Positions 1 through 11,779 of a stretch of 64,000 bases of DNA are shown here, in pieces. The notes under the pieces are model-generated. The model was not told the DNA's origin, ran no database searches, and worked only from the letters and a program-made list of their open reading frames with translations. The position numbers and the translations under genes were made by a program. Source of the stretch: Limnanthes douglasii subsp. nivea (lineage: Eukaryota; Streptophyta; Magnoliopsida; Brassicales; Limnanthaceae); NCBI GenBank assembly GCA_036936605.1, contig JAUPFV010000002.1, positions 339,514,654-339,578,653 on the forward strand. The letters are read 5' to 3'. The number at the start of each line of letters is the position of its first letter. Within the stretch, counting starts at the first letter, position 1.

Positions 1-14
1 AGCAACTTGAGGAG

Positions 15-851
15 ATGAAGCAAGTTCAGGCCGATCAAGCCAAGCAAAATGAAGAAAATCGTGTGGCTCAACTCAAACAAAACGATCTATTGAGGAATGA
101 GATGACTGCTCGATTTAACGATATTAAGAACATGTTTGCGGAGCTACGCCCTATTACACAGAACCCTGAAAAGCGTCCGCTGGTTGACGACGATCCTTCA
201 CATTCCGGCGTTTTCACGACGCTTCCCCGAACATTCTCTCTGGAACCACCTGATTCGCTGAACCTTGTCCCCGGTTCGAATCGTGGAACTAATCAGGAGC
301 CTCGTACGACACCAACAAAACGGTTTGCTAACCCACCTTACTAAGGTTAGGTTTCCTATTTTTGATGGATCCGACCTACACGATTGGGTTTTTAAATGCG
401 AACAATTCTTTGCGCTTGACGGAACGCTAGATGAATCGAAGGTAAGACTCGCTACTATCCATATGACATGAAAGGCATTGCAATGGCACCACAACTATAT
501 TGCAGAACGTTTCAATTGATACCCACCCTGGACAGAATATGTTCTTGCAATTTCTACTCGCTTTGGAGGTTTGTATGTCGATCCATTATCGGAGTTGGTT
601 AGCTTACAACAAGAGACCGATTCGGTCGAGGTGTTTCATGATAAATTTGAGTGTAAACTCACACGGTTATCCCTACCACGCGCCCATGCGTTAAGTATTT
701 TTTTAACTAATCTAAATCCACATTTGCAGCTTCATGTGAGACAGTTTCAGAATGTGGAATCCGTTGCCGAAGCAGCAAAAATAGCTATGATGCATGAATC
801 ATATTTACGCCTACTCCCTCACAAACCACAACGACCCTCATTCAAACCCAA
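15..851 (+). pseudogene. gag: gag N-terminal part of the Reina-like element
   Basis: Codes for the capsid-type Gag that packages element RNA. The first stretch (15-344) is a polar, coiled-coil-like leader. A frameshift near 300-340 moves the reading to the frame that starts at 265, where 'VRFPIFDGSDLHDWVFKCEQ' is the classic start of a plant gypsy capsid domain. In that frame in-frame TGA codons occur at 469-471 and near 523, both where tryptophan is expected, so G-to-A changes are likely. The capsid reading continues to about 851 ('MMHESYLRLLPHKPQRPSF'), where it is cut by the copia patch. Non-functional. Confidence 0.75.
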
Positions 852-1527
852 CAGTCGGGCAACCTCTATGCACACATCAAGCTTTTGTTTCAGCACTGAC
901 TTTGTCATCATATCTGATCCATTATCATCGGTATGGATCTTCTCAATACTCAACTTCTTTGACTCTAAGGTTTCACGAATCCAATGGTATCGAACATCAA
1001 TATGTTTCGATCTCGAATGCAAACTTGGATTTTTGCTAAGATGAATGGCGCTTTGACTATCGCAGTGGAGAGTATAGTTTTCTTGATTGAGGCCCAACTC
1101 TATAAGAAACTTCTTTAACCATAAAAGTGCTTTACTAACTTCAGTAATACCAATATATTCAGCCTCGGTAGTGGATAATGCAACGCATTTTTGTAATCTT
1201 GATTGCCACGAAATTGCTCCTCCTGAAAACGTCATCAAATATCCCGAAATAGATTTCCTACTATCAACATCACCAGCCATATCTGAATCCGTGTAGCCTT
1301 CAAGAATAGGTTTACCATTGCCAAAACATAAACATAATTGAGAAGTTCTTCGAAGATACCTGAATATCCATTTTAAAGCTTCCCAATGCTCTTTTCCAGG
1401 ATTAGATAAAAATCGGCTGACTACTCCGACGGCATGAGCAATATCAGGTCTTGTACAAACCATGGCTTACATCAAACTGCCAACAGTTGAAGAGTAAGGT
1501 ATTTTATTCATTTCTTCCATCTCGCTT
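852..1527 (-). mobile_element. Copia RNase H patch inserted in gypsy gag
   Basis: The minus strand reads the reverse transcriptase tail and RNase H of a Tork/Tnt1-type copia element ('MVCTRPDIAHAVGVVSRF', 'GYTDSDMAGDVDSRKSISGY', 'CDSQSAIHLSKNP'). It is a near-exact copy of 5291-5966: I see one clear base difference (K versus Q in 'ESK[K/Q]LSIEK'). Both copies carry the same nonsense codon (TAA just before 'AMVCTR'). No LTR, polypurine tract or target duplication accompanies it, so it did not arrive as a normal copia insertion. Gypsy gag resumes directly after it at 1528. Confidence 0.9.
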
Positions 1528-1752
1528 CCTATTCTTCTCCAAACGCCTATCAAACACCAAAATATCCGAATCAAAAAACCAAGCCACCGCTTTTACCCAC
1601 TGCCCCTAGCAACACACAAACACATCAGACGCCAAATTTTATCTCAAGAAACAACGACCAAACACCCCAAAAATTTACTTGGCAAGAGATGCAAGATCGC
1701 AAACAAAAAGGTCTGTGCATGTATTGCGATGAAATCTTCACTCCCGGCCATC
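1528..1752 (+). pseudogene. gag: gag linker and zinc knuckle, then deletion junction
   Basis: This is the proline- and threonine-rich linker of chromovirus Gag, followed by 'QEMQDRKQKGLCMYCDEIF' and 'TPGHQ', which is the start of a CCHC zinc knuckle that binds element RNA. The knuckle is cut before its last cysteine: at about 1750-1765 the reading jumps straight to the thumb region of reverse transcriptase. The expected end of gag, the protease and the polymerase palm are therefore deleted, by analogy a loss of roughly 2 kb. Confidence 0.75.
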
Positions 1753-3687
1753 AACAAACCCATCGCTAGGCCCATGGCCAACTTGTTAAAAAAAGATGGT
1801 TTCGAATGGAATGATGAAGCAAACGCGGCTTTTACAGCTTTAAAAAGAGCTTTATCGTCTACTCCTGTTTTAGCCTTACCGGATTTTGCCAAAACTTTTA
1901 TCGTCGTAACCGATGCTTCTAACGTCGGAATTAGAGCAGTTCTTATGCAAGAGAATCATCCGATATGCTATATTAGTCGAGCTTTGGGACCTCGACACCA
2001 ACGACTTTCGGTTTATGAAAAGGAGTTACTTGCGGTTGTGTATGCAGTTCAACAATGGCATGCTTACCTTGCTCATGGCTTATTCATCATCAAAACCGAT
2101 CAAAAGAGTATCAAATATATGATGGAGCAAAAAGTCACTACTCCTTTTCAACACATGTGGCTTTCTAAGTTGATGGGTTACAATTTTGTTATTGAGTACA
2201 AACACGGAAAAGAAAACCATGCTGCCGATGCTCTATCACGGGTTTCCGGTTCACAACTCCTTAGTCTTACGTTGTCTACGGTTCATTCGGGTTTTTTTGA
2301 TTCCATCCGGCTTCTCTGGCAATCTGATCCTTCCCTCAAACAAATCATCGACGATATTGTTGCTGGTACGAATGTTCATCCGCACTATACGTACACCAAT
2401 AACGAACTGCGCAGGAAAGGAAAGCTAGTTATCGGAAACCACAAAGACACCAAATTATCAATTCTTTAGTGGTTACATGATTCAACGGTTGGAGGTCACT
2501 CGGGTCGTGACTCTACTCTTCATCGTGCTAAAACTCTATTTTATTGGCCGAAAATGAGTACGGAAATACAAAATTATGTACGGAACTGTGCAATATGTCA
2601 ACAAAACAAATACGACAAGACAAAACGACAGGGTTTGTTACAGCCACTGCGTATACCGGTCGGACTTTGGGAATCAGTTAGCCTTGACTTTATCGAAGGA
2701 CTTGTCGTTATCGATCGGTTAAGCAAACAGGCGCACTTCATCGCCATCTCGCATCCATATACAGCTTTTGATATTGCTCACATTTATCTCGATAATGTCT
2801 TCAAACACCATGGTATGCCGAAGGAGCTTATTAGCGATCGCGACCCTACTTTTCTAAGAGAAATTTGGAAAGAACTTTTTCGAGTACATGGAGTGGATCT
2901 TCGCCATTCTTCCGCCTATCATCCACAAACCGATGGCCAAACAGAGGTCACCAATCGAACACTTGAGACTTATTTATGCTGTATGACAGGTGAAGCTCCA
3001 ACCACATGGTCCAAATGGATTTCCTTAGCCGAGTGGTGGTATAATACGACCTACCACACCGTTACACGCATGACGCCGTTCGAAACCGTCTATGGATACC
3101 CGCCTCCAACCCACCTGCCTTACCTACCCGGAGAAAGCAAGTCACCCACTATCGATAAGACTCTATAAAAGCGGGAAGATATCCTCCGGATGTTAAAGTT
3201 TCATTTGAATCGCGCCCAACATCGAATGAAGCAAACTACAGACTTACACCGCTCCCACCGCGCATTCAACCTAGGCGATTATTTGTACCTCAAGCTCCAA
3301 CCATACCGGCAGAATTCGTTGAAAACAAACAAGGTACCGAATAAGCTTGCTCTGAAATATTATGGTCCTTTTCGTGTTACAGATAAAATTGGGAGCGTTG
3401 CCTACAAGCTGGAGCTTCCGGCCACCGCAGCCATTCACGACGTTTTTCATGTGAGCCAACTGAAGTTTTGCCCTAACCCACCGTCAACAATCTCTGCTCT
3501 GCCTCCATACCTCGTCGACTTGAGAAATTCTAAAGAACCCGAAGCAATCTTGGAACGCAAAACAGTCAAGCACCGCAACGCCGCTGTCACCAAAGTTCTC
3601 GTTCAACGGAAGGGTTATCCGTCATCGGCTGCTACTTGGGAGTTTTACCAAAACTTCGCCGCCAAGTATCCAAATTTCAATCCTTGA
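1753..3687 (+). pseudogene. pol: RNase H, integrase and chromodomain of the Reina-like element
   Basis: One frame runs from 1729 to 3687 with two in-frame stops, TAG at 2467-2469 and TAA at 3166-3168; both fit C-to-T changes of glutamine codons. Order: RT tail ('LLKKDGFEWNDEANAAF'), RNase H ('VTDASNVGIRAVLMQ', 'KENHAADALSRV'), integrase zinc domain ('CAICQQNKYDK'), integrase core ('SLDFIEGL', 'ISDRDPTFL', 'DGQTEVTNRTLE' supplying D, D and E), then the C-terminal region ('HDVFHVSQLKFCP') and a chromodomain ('EAILERKTVKHRNAAVTKVL', 'ATWEFYQNF'). About a dozen residues are missing between 'SLDFIEGL' and 'VVIDRLSKQAHFI'. The chromodomain would direct integration into heterochromatin. Confidence 0.88.
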
Positions 3688-3716
3688 GGACAAGGATGTT
3701 CCGAAGAAGGGGGAAA

Positions 3717-4064
3717 TGTTACAGAGATCCTATTGGTCTCCTACTCCTACTGTTACTTTTCATTCATTTACTACCGTTACTTTTCATTCATTTTAGCCCT
3801 AATTGATGTCTGTTTGGTTCTCTTTATTTATGACTTTAAATCTATATGTAAGAGACATAGGAACTCCGAAAAGGCATAATCCTAATTTCAAGTTATTTTA
3901 TATTTCTCTCTATTGTCTATTCATATACTTATTGAAGAGAATTTGTGTTCTTAGAGGTAATCTTCTTACTTACAGTATTATCTCCTAGTCCTTATTCTAC
4001 CATTCTTCGAACCTTTCGTTGGGTTTCTAGTTTGGATTTATCGTGCCTAACGAGTCCTGTAACA
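3717..4064 (+). repeat. 3' LTR of the Reina-like element
   Basis: 348 bp beginning TGTTACA and ending TGTAACA, a clean terminal inverted repeat. It follows a polypurine tract (gaagaagggggaaa, 3703-3716) which itself lies about 15 bp after the stop of pol. The 5' partner and the target duplication cannot be checked inside the window. Confidence 0.82.
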
Positions 4065-4704
4065 GAAACAACGAGATTGCATATCTATGAGGATTTAACG
4101 GAAGCCTAAGAAGGCTTCCTGAAACAAGAAAGGCCACTAAAGGTACTCAAGACCCAACTGGCTCGTTACCAAAGTAGGATAACTGATTTAGAGGGACTCA
4201 AATTTGAATGTCTGTTTATTAGAATATAGTCATCGAGTTGGAAATATAGCTGTCAAATTCTGGAGACGCATAAATAAAGGTAAAAATATCTTTTTATATC
4301 ATTACCAGGCTACTGGTGGAAGAGCAAGATTTTTCAGATACCAAACTAAAAGAAACTCAAATTATAGGCTTCCCATACCTATTGAATGTAGAAAAAAACT
4401 AAAAGAAAACACTTCATGATCATTTATAAGGTTATGCTAGATGTCGATCTTGTGTACGTATGTGAGATAGTACCACCTCTCAATTAGTGGCATGTTCGAT
4501 TAATTTGGTTACCTATGGGTGCCGTATATAATACCGTATCTGGGGTAACCAGCAAAGAAGTAGATCATTTTCTTATGAAGAATAAAGTATAAGATAGGTA
4601 GCCCAACCAAAGATTCTAATGAAGGAGAATCTTTTATAAACCAGCCTTTAAAGAATATGAGCTTTCTTTGCCGAGGTGCACGTAGGGAAAAATAATCCCA
4701 CGAA
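4065..4704. other. Unassigned spacer between gypsy LTR and copia LTR
   Basis: No credible coding sequence or repeat structure was recognised. The short ORFs here have no family-like motifs. It is AT-rich and may be target DNA of both flanking elements. Confidence 0.5.
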
Positions 4705-5258
4705 TGCGGAAATAAGAACAAACAAGAGAAAAAAGAATTTAACGTGGTTCGGCTATTTCCTACGTCTACGGGAGAAAAAAAAATAAGAATCACTATAACT
4801 CAAAATATTACAGAGATTGGAGTCTCACTCCATACACTAAAGAGTTATACACTCATTTTTCTCACACAAATATTATACCCCAAAAGAGAATAGTAACCTC
4901 AAAGATCACTCAAACAAATTCTCCTAAACACTACCCGTATTTCTCTCTCACTCAAAGTATTTCTCTCGAAAATGTGTCACACACAATATTGCACTCTAGA
5001 ATGTTTCTTTCAAGTGCTTCAAGTGATTGCTCTCCAAGACCAACTCATGGTCCTATTTATAGCAAAACAAGGCTTACAAAAGAAGCCACTTATGGTTCCA
5101 AATGAAGCTAATGGTTACTTGCAAGAAACCCACTTGCATTAAATGAAAGGAGGTTGCTTGTAAGTCACCATTCATTTAATGCTTAGTTGTTTCTTGTAAG
5201 AAACCAAAAGGTAGGGCCCACAATAATAAATTTGAGAGATAAGTGAGCAGGCCCTACA
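4705..5258 (-). repeat. 3' LTR of a Tork-like copia element
   Basis: On the minus strand the LTR starts TGTAGGGCC directly after a polypurine tract (complement of ctcccccct, 5262-5270), which follows the RNase H reading frame. The inner boundary is well supported. The outer end (minus strand ...TTTCCGCA, plus-strand TG at 4705) was chosen because it ends in CA and gives a plausible 554-bp LTR. No target duplication can be verified because the 5' half of the element is lost. Confidence 0.65.
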
Positions 5259-7102
5259 AATCTCCCCCCTGCTCAGGAGAAGAGTGTTACCAGTCGGGCA
5301 ACCTCTATGCACACATCAAGCTTTTGTTTCAGCACTGACTTTGTCATCATATCTGATCCATTATCATCGGTATGGATCTTCTCAATACTCAACTGCTTTG
5401 ACTCTAAGGTTTCACGAATCCAATGGTATCGAACATCAATATGTTTCGATCTCGAATGCAAACTTGGATTTTTGCTAAGATGAATGGCGCTTTGACTATC
5501 GCAGTGGAGAGTATAGTTTTCTTGATTGAGGCCCAACTCTATAAGAAACTTCTTTAACCATAAAAGTGCTTTACTAACTTCAGTAATACCAATATATTCA
5601 GCCTCGGTAGTGGATAATGCAACGCATTTTTGTAATCTTGATTGCCACGAAATTGCTCCTCCTGAAAACGTCATCAAATATCCCGAAATAGATTTCCTAC
5701 TATCAACATCACCAGCCATATCTGAATCCGTGTAGCCTTCAAGAATAGGTTTACCATTGCCAAAACATAAACATAATTGAGAAGTTCTTCGAAGATACCT
5801 GAATATCCATTTTAAAGCTTCCCAATGCTCTTTTCCAGGATTAGATAAAAATCGGCTGACTACTCCGACGGCATGAGCAATATCAGGTCTTGTACAAACC
5901 ATGGCTTACATCAAACTGCCAACAGTTGAAGAGTAAGGTATTTTATTCATTTCTTCCATCTCGCTTTCTTTTGTAGGTGATTGTTTGGAAGAAAGTTTAA
6001 AATGCCCTGCAAGTGGGGAAGTAACAGGTTTCGCTTTGCTCATGTGAATCTTTCTAAAACCTTCTCAATATATTTTTCCTGGGACAACCATAATTTGTTG
6101 TTCACCCTATCTCGAATGATTTTTATCTCAAGAATTTGCTTTGCGGGACCCAAATTCTTCATTGCGAAAGATTTGCTGAGCTCCGTCTTCAACTTCTCTA
6201 TATTTCAAATATCACGACCAACAATCAACATATCATCCACGTAGTGCATAAGGATGATAAAATTATTTTCAAAAAATATATTTATGAAAACATAATGGTC
6301 ATATAAAGTCTTATTATACCTGTGTTCCACCACGAAGGAATCAAACCTTTTATACCACTGTCGTGGGGCTTGTTTGAGACCGTACAAACTCTTCTTTAGT
6401 TTGCAGACCAAATGCTCTTTATCTTTAGTCTCAAACCCTTCAGGTTGTTTCATGTAAATTTCTTCTTCCAAATCACCATGGAGAAAAGCAGTTTTCACAT
6501 CAAGTTGTTCAACTTCCAAATTCAAGCTAGCAACTATTACACGAACAACACGAATAGATGACAATTTTACTACAGGTGAAAATATTTCTTCAAAATCAAT
6601 ACCTTTTCTCTAACCAAATTCTTTGACAACCAGCCGCGCCTTGTATCTTGGTTGTGGATTTCCTTCTTCAGTCTTCAGCTTAAACACCCATTTATTGTTG
6701 AGTGCTTTCTTCCCTTTTGGTAACTCTACCAAATCGTATGTGTGGTTCTCATGCAATGACTTCATCTCTTCTTTCATGGCTTTCCACCACTCCTTCTTTT
6801 GAATGTGCAACACAGCTTCTTCAAAATTTTCAGGTTCTCCCCCGTCAGTTAGTAACACATACTCATTTGTTGGGTATCTAGTTGAAGGTCGAAGATCTCT
6901 CCTGGATCTTCTCAAATGGGGTTCTTCAGTATGATTTCCTTCAACGTCAACTATTTCTTCATGGTCGGGAGCCTCGCCATGATCCTCATACTCAACTGGA
7001 AATGGTGCATCCGGAACTAAGTCAATTTTAGTATTGACATCTGATTTTGTATTCTCGTCGTTCTTCATATCTCCTAGAGTTTGGTCTTCGAAGAACACAA
7101 CA
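5259..7102 (-). pseudogene. pol: Tork/Tnt1-like copia pol, 5'-truncated
   Basis: Read from 7102 down: the linker before reverse transcriptase ('FFEDQTLGDMKND'), RT ('NNKWVFKLKTEEGNPQPRYK', 'LDVKTAFLHGDLEEEIYMKQ', 'KSLYGLKQAPRQWYKRFD', active-site 'MHYVDDMLIV'), and RNase H ('GYTDSDMAGDVDSRKS', 'LSTTEAEYIGI', 'SKHIDVRYHWIRETLE'). Damage: TAG after 'VVKEFG' near 6610, a frameshift between 6205 and 5902, and TAA before 'AMVCTR' near 5905. Gag, protease and most of integrase are absent: copia similarity stops at about 7102, where other sequence begins. Its 5291-5966 segment is duplicated at 852-1527. Confidence 0.9.
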
Positions 7103-7443
7103 TAAAAGCAGGTAACAAGATTACTGAAACGTATGCTTGGGATCCTTTGTTATGGGCGAATTGGCAGCATCATCGTTTTACCACTTTAGGTGCACTATAC
7201 GAGGATGGAAAAGATACTATGGACCTGATAAATCCTGTTTTGGTTAGAAGGAACCTGTGGTATATAGTGTCAAACCCGACTTCGGTAGAAAATGATACGT
7301 ATGTTGGTGGAGGGCCTCCCGGTGCACAGTGATGGTGATGTTGATCCCGATGGATTTGATCAGATCGCTGACTATCAGTCACGTCTAGCTACGATGACGG
7401 ATGAGGAGTTGGTAGACGTTTTGGATGAGATGGTCAGTATTAC
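7103..7443 (+). pseudogene. Unidentified coding relic
   Basis: An open stretch with a protein-like composition starts exactly where copia similarity ends ('TETYAWDPLLWANWQHHRF', 'DLINPVLVRRNLWYIVSNP'). It stops near 7332, but another frame continues plausibly ('ADYQSRLATMTDEELVDVL') to a TAG near 7445, so one frameshift may separate two parts of one gene. I do not recognise the family with certainty. The wording is reminiscent of plant mobile-domain or MULE-associated proteins. It is a 5'-truncated piece, not an intact gene. Confidence 0.35.
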
Positions 7444-7446
7444 ATA

Positions 7447-9060
7447 GAGATGTGGATGTCGTTGACTTGTGTGTTTGTATTGTTGGTTTTATGTCGTATG
7501 ATTTTTATGACAGCTGATGTATTACTTGTTTCTTGATTTTTTTGGGATATTTTATTGTACATGTTTATCTCGTTCAATTTTTATGAATTTTGATGTATGA
7601 TTATGAATTATTTAAGTAAGTTATTATTATGACAAATAATTGTAAACTAATATAATCATAAACTAACGAAATAACAAATAATCCTAAGTAACATAATCGT
7701 AAACTAACCAAATGACAAAATAACAAAATGATAAATAATATTAGTAAGAAATTCATGTAATAAATCAAGTCGCATGAGATACATGATATTGTTTCCTTGG
7801 CATAATATAACCGTTCTGTCTAATATACCAAAAATTTGTGAACCTGTCGCACACAAGACGGGCGGCCATATTTTCGCATGTTGTATGTGAAAATAACAGA
7901 TCAGTTTAATTTTCCATGCAAAAATTTATACCTACGATCGCACACTAAACCAATTCAACTTAGAATTTATGCGAGTTGTAAAATTTAAGAGAAAGCAAAC
8001 TCCGATTGATAAATAATATTGAAAATTTTATATTTGAGATTAAAAACAACAGATGACGGTACAATTAAACTTAGAATTCAAATTTGTATACATGTTCTCT
8101 TCAACAGGTGAGAAGTTCACAATCGCATAATGTCTCTCAGCAATGATATCCTCGATTTATGCTAGCATATCTATATTAATGAAATCTTTAATTTTCATGC
8201 TCCACAATTCAGCTGATTCCAGCTATATTTTGTAGGATATGTAGAACAAACGCTAGATTGGTTCAGATTTTACATAATTGTACATGTTTTTTACTTTATC
8301 ACCACTGCGCAGAATTAGATTTGGAGCTTTGAATCGGCCATAATCATTATACATCCTACAAAACACTCGATCAAAAAAATCATTTGTGATATCATCATAC
8401 ATTGTTAAGGTAACAAAATTTACTACCTAAAGGAAGTGACGGTCTTCGTCGATAATAAAATCCTTATGTTTCTTTATATTGAAGACGGTTTGGTGGATGA
8501 ACTATTAGGACATGATCCAGGTCCCTTTTAAACGAAAACCGAACTTTGGCAGGAATTAATTTTTTACGGTAATTGATATATGGTAGAAATGAATTTTTGG
8601 CGGGAATTAAATTATAACGGGTTATCAATTTAATTGGCGGGAAACATTAAAGAGGCGACAAATGTAAAACGTAAAGATTCACTCTAAACTAAATATTATG
8701 ATAATATATAATCAAATGCTATAAACAATTAATAAACATAAAATCCATAAGTTAAATTCATATAAAAAAACTTTGAAAACCAAAAATAAAATAAGATCAA
8801 ATTTCATCTTTTATTAAGTCGGTAATGTGTGCCTCCTCGTCAAAATTCACTCTCATAACCGGCATAATTTTCTTAAATTTGTTAAACCTAAGGTAATACG
8901 GATGCGACCATGTACTCCTTTCCTCGGTGATATGGGCACCTCACGCCGAATATAATGGTGATAACACTCCATCAAGAGGAGTAGTAATCTGCAAATATAA
9001 ATGTCAAGTCACTCCATTAAAGGAAAATAAAATATACAAACACCATAAATATAATAAAAT
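7447..9060. other. AT-rich stretch without recognised features
   Basis: No coding similarity was seen. There are imperfect short repeats of the type aactaaCnaaataacaaa at about 7640-7740 and ggcgggaatt-like repeats at 8550-8650. This could include one flank of the neighbouring MULE, but I could not match a terminal inverted repeat to the other side. Confidence 0.45.
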
Positions 9061-11779
9061 TTATATACTTACACTAAAAAAGTAGAAGCCATGTACGAAA
9101 GAAATTCTGACCTCTATAATACTTGAATCATTAACAGATGGACTCCCACAAATTGGTAGACTAGTTAAAGACCCCGCTTGATAGACATGATGTACCATGC
9201 ACTGATACCTTATTGCTATGACTAAGCCTACGTCTGGAAATGTCATCCAATAACAGCTACAAGGGTTGGATTTAAAGTACTTAAACCTACGTAACATATC
9301 ATCCAAAACATCAGCCGAACCATAAACCTCCAACCTGGATGCATGAGTTTTGTTTAAGTATTTCATAAAATTGTGTCTAACGAATTCACATTTTTCATCT
9401 GGGATAACGTCGACCAAATTAGTTATATAGGGATGTAGAAACGTCGAGATACAGTCCGGGTATAAAGTTAACTTCCCCTCCTTAACCATTTTCCTTGGCC
9501 GACCAACTTTCGTTTTTGCGAGTGATGGTTTGGGTACTACAAACGGAGGCACTTTCGAGGAAACCATGCTCTCTAACGTCTTAACGGGTGTACTCCCATC
9601 GAGTTTGCGGGAGTGCTAGACCGGTTTGTTCAATGGGATATTCTCTCGAACTAGGGTTCTGTTTGGTTGATTTTTCCGAACCTGTTTTTGGCCTACCTTT
9701 ATCTCTAACTGCTTCTTTAGGCACTTGAACATAACTAGTTTTGGGATTTAAGAGTTGTATAACCCTATTGATAATTTTTTTTGCAAGACATCTTGATCTC
9801 AAGTGAGATCTCTATGAATAATATCTAATCGTCTCTAATATATATCCATATTTTCCCTAGGAATGCATCTACCTTCTATTTCTATTGAATCAATTTCACA
9901 TGCGCAATGTAACCCATGTATTTTCCGAAAGACGCATCCGCCACATGCTACCCGAGATGCGCCTATATATCTAGAATGTATAATAGAATGCGTCAATTTG
10001 TTTAGGCCCGCATGGGATATATAACTGACTAGATGCTTGGTAAAAGTACCTTCAAAACCAGGTAGAGTACAAACTTACTTCGCTCGAATAATTCAAGGTA
10101 TTTTTTGGGCCGAGTGAGCACTCTCGCACCTACATAGGAAGTACATAACTAAGAATTATATTTTTAATAATATAATAACAAAAAAACAAGAATGAAAGGA
10201 ATTATACCTAGTCGTTGTTATTTGGCTGTAGTGTTTGATATTGTTGGTTCGATGATGAAAAAACTTGTCACTATATTTTGTTATCCATGCCGACATAACA
10301 TATCCAATACACTTAGGTAAGCGAGGAACATTGTTTAATGTAGTTAGGTTTTTTTTTGTAAGTTTCCACCACGTTTGTTGTAGAAACATCGTATTAATAA
10401 AAGTCAATTAATTGTTTCGCAATCACGTCATCAGCCATTAACTTTCAAACCGTCACGAGAATGTTCTTGTTAATATGCCATGTGCATAGCAAGTTAGTTG
10501 TGCCCGGAAATATTTTCTCGATAGATCACATGAGAGCTAATTCTCGACCGGTAACAATAATGCTAAACAACGTATACATACTATCTATCATCAAACCAAG
10601 AAGAACACCCAAAACCCATGTATAATTTGGTATCTTGTCCCCGCTTATAAAGACATGCAACAGTAAATGTAATAGAAGTCGAAGTTATTCCAACAATTTC
10701 TAACAACGGTATCTTAACCTCGTCATATTTTACGTAAAATCCATGTTAAGCACATACGAGAATGTATGAAACAAGTCTATACTCGTAGGATGTGTGGAAA
10801 AAAAATTGGTGATCACTTTTGGTTGGTTGTGTAACCACTCCCATGTGGAGTAACCATTTTCTTTCAATTTAGCCAACAAATATTGCATTTGATTCTGTCC
10901 CTCACGCTCAATATCTCGATATTTTTTGCGATAATTATAGATTGCACGCATGTTCAAAATATTATTCAGGTTATGATTTTTCAAACCACTATATACCTTC
11001 CTAGGACGCAACCCAAGGAAAGATAAATGACGTACTAGTTCATCTTCGTCCGGTTTGAGCCTACAAGAACGGGAGTGACCGTCTAAGCGTACACAAGGTT
11101 TGTGATTGGGTTTACTGTTTACCACTTCCAAATGTCATTGCATAACTAGTAAGTAAATCAAATGCCTTTTTAATTGAAAGAGACAATTACATTTCTTCGT
11201 CGTACACTTTCTCTTTCTCAAAGTATCCGGCTTCACTTTTGATACGAAAATACTGTACCTCTCGCATACATAATCCAATCTAGGATTTCTTCCCCATTTC
11301 CCATTATCATATATACTTATAATGGTAAAAAAAAGTAATCTTCTTTGATTCCTCATAGATAAAAAGATCAAATTCCGGCTTCGTGTATAACCTATTGATT
11401 GTAAAGATTTTAGTGTAACCAACCATCATATATGGTGGTTGTTCTGGTTCATCCTACAACGAATAAGAATATATTAAGAAAACATGATATTTAATTAGTC
11501 ACAGAACTGAAGATATTATTTGGTTCTGGTCGCATACATCATGCGACGAGAATGGGATGATCGCATGAAGGAATGCGACAATAAGATAATGGGCCCATGA
11601 AGATTTAGGATACCTGGGTTCTGGTCGCGCGGTGTATGCAAAAGGCATGAAGTTCATCAAATATTTTGTGAGATTCATAGGAAAACAGAAACTAAAGTTG
11701 GAATCGTTACCTTCATTCAATACATGTTTGCCTCATCCACCAAGTCATCCAAAAAGACGTCAATTTCCTTGCCTTCCAT
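9061..11779 (-). pseudogene. MULE transposase with FAR1-like, SWIM and OTU-like parts
   Basis: Broken minus-strand coding sequence, N to C: start peptide 'MEGKEIDVFLDDLVDEAN' (11779-11726), FAR1-like DNA-binding region ('YDNGKWGRNPRLDYVCERYS', 'CTTKKCNCLFQLKR', 11422-11135), a transposase lead-in ('SGLKNHNLNNILNMRAIYNY', 11131-10730), MULE catalytic region pieces (10730-10420 and 'SAWITKYSDKFFHHRTNNIK' at 10407-10156), a SWIM-like zinc finger ('CGGCVFRKIHGLHCACEIDS', about 9960-9870), a basic linker ('KGRPKTGSEKSTKQNPSSRE') and an OTU-like C-terminal region ('LHPYITNLVDVIPD', 9567-9061). Many stops and frameshifts make it dead. No flanking inverted repeats were found by eye. The OTU-like region lacks a cysteine-protease signature I could recognise. 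Confidence 0.75.

Larger units (their letters stand above)
1..4064 (+). mobile_element. Reina-like Ty3/gypsy chromovirus, internally deleted
   Basis: Order of parts on the plus strand: gag, zinc knuckle, end of reverse transcriptase, RNase H, integrase, chromodomain, polypurine tract, 3' LTR. The 5' LTR and primer site lie outside the window or are lost. Protease and nearly all of the reverse transcriptase are missing, and a 676-bp minus-strand copia fragment sits inside gag, so the copy cannot be autonomous. The chromodomain and integrase motifs place it among chromoviruses. Reina is my best lineage guess from the integrase wording and the short LTR; Tekay or Galadriel are alternatives. Confidence 0.85.
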
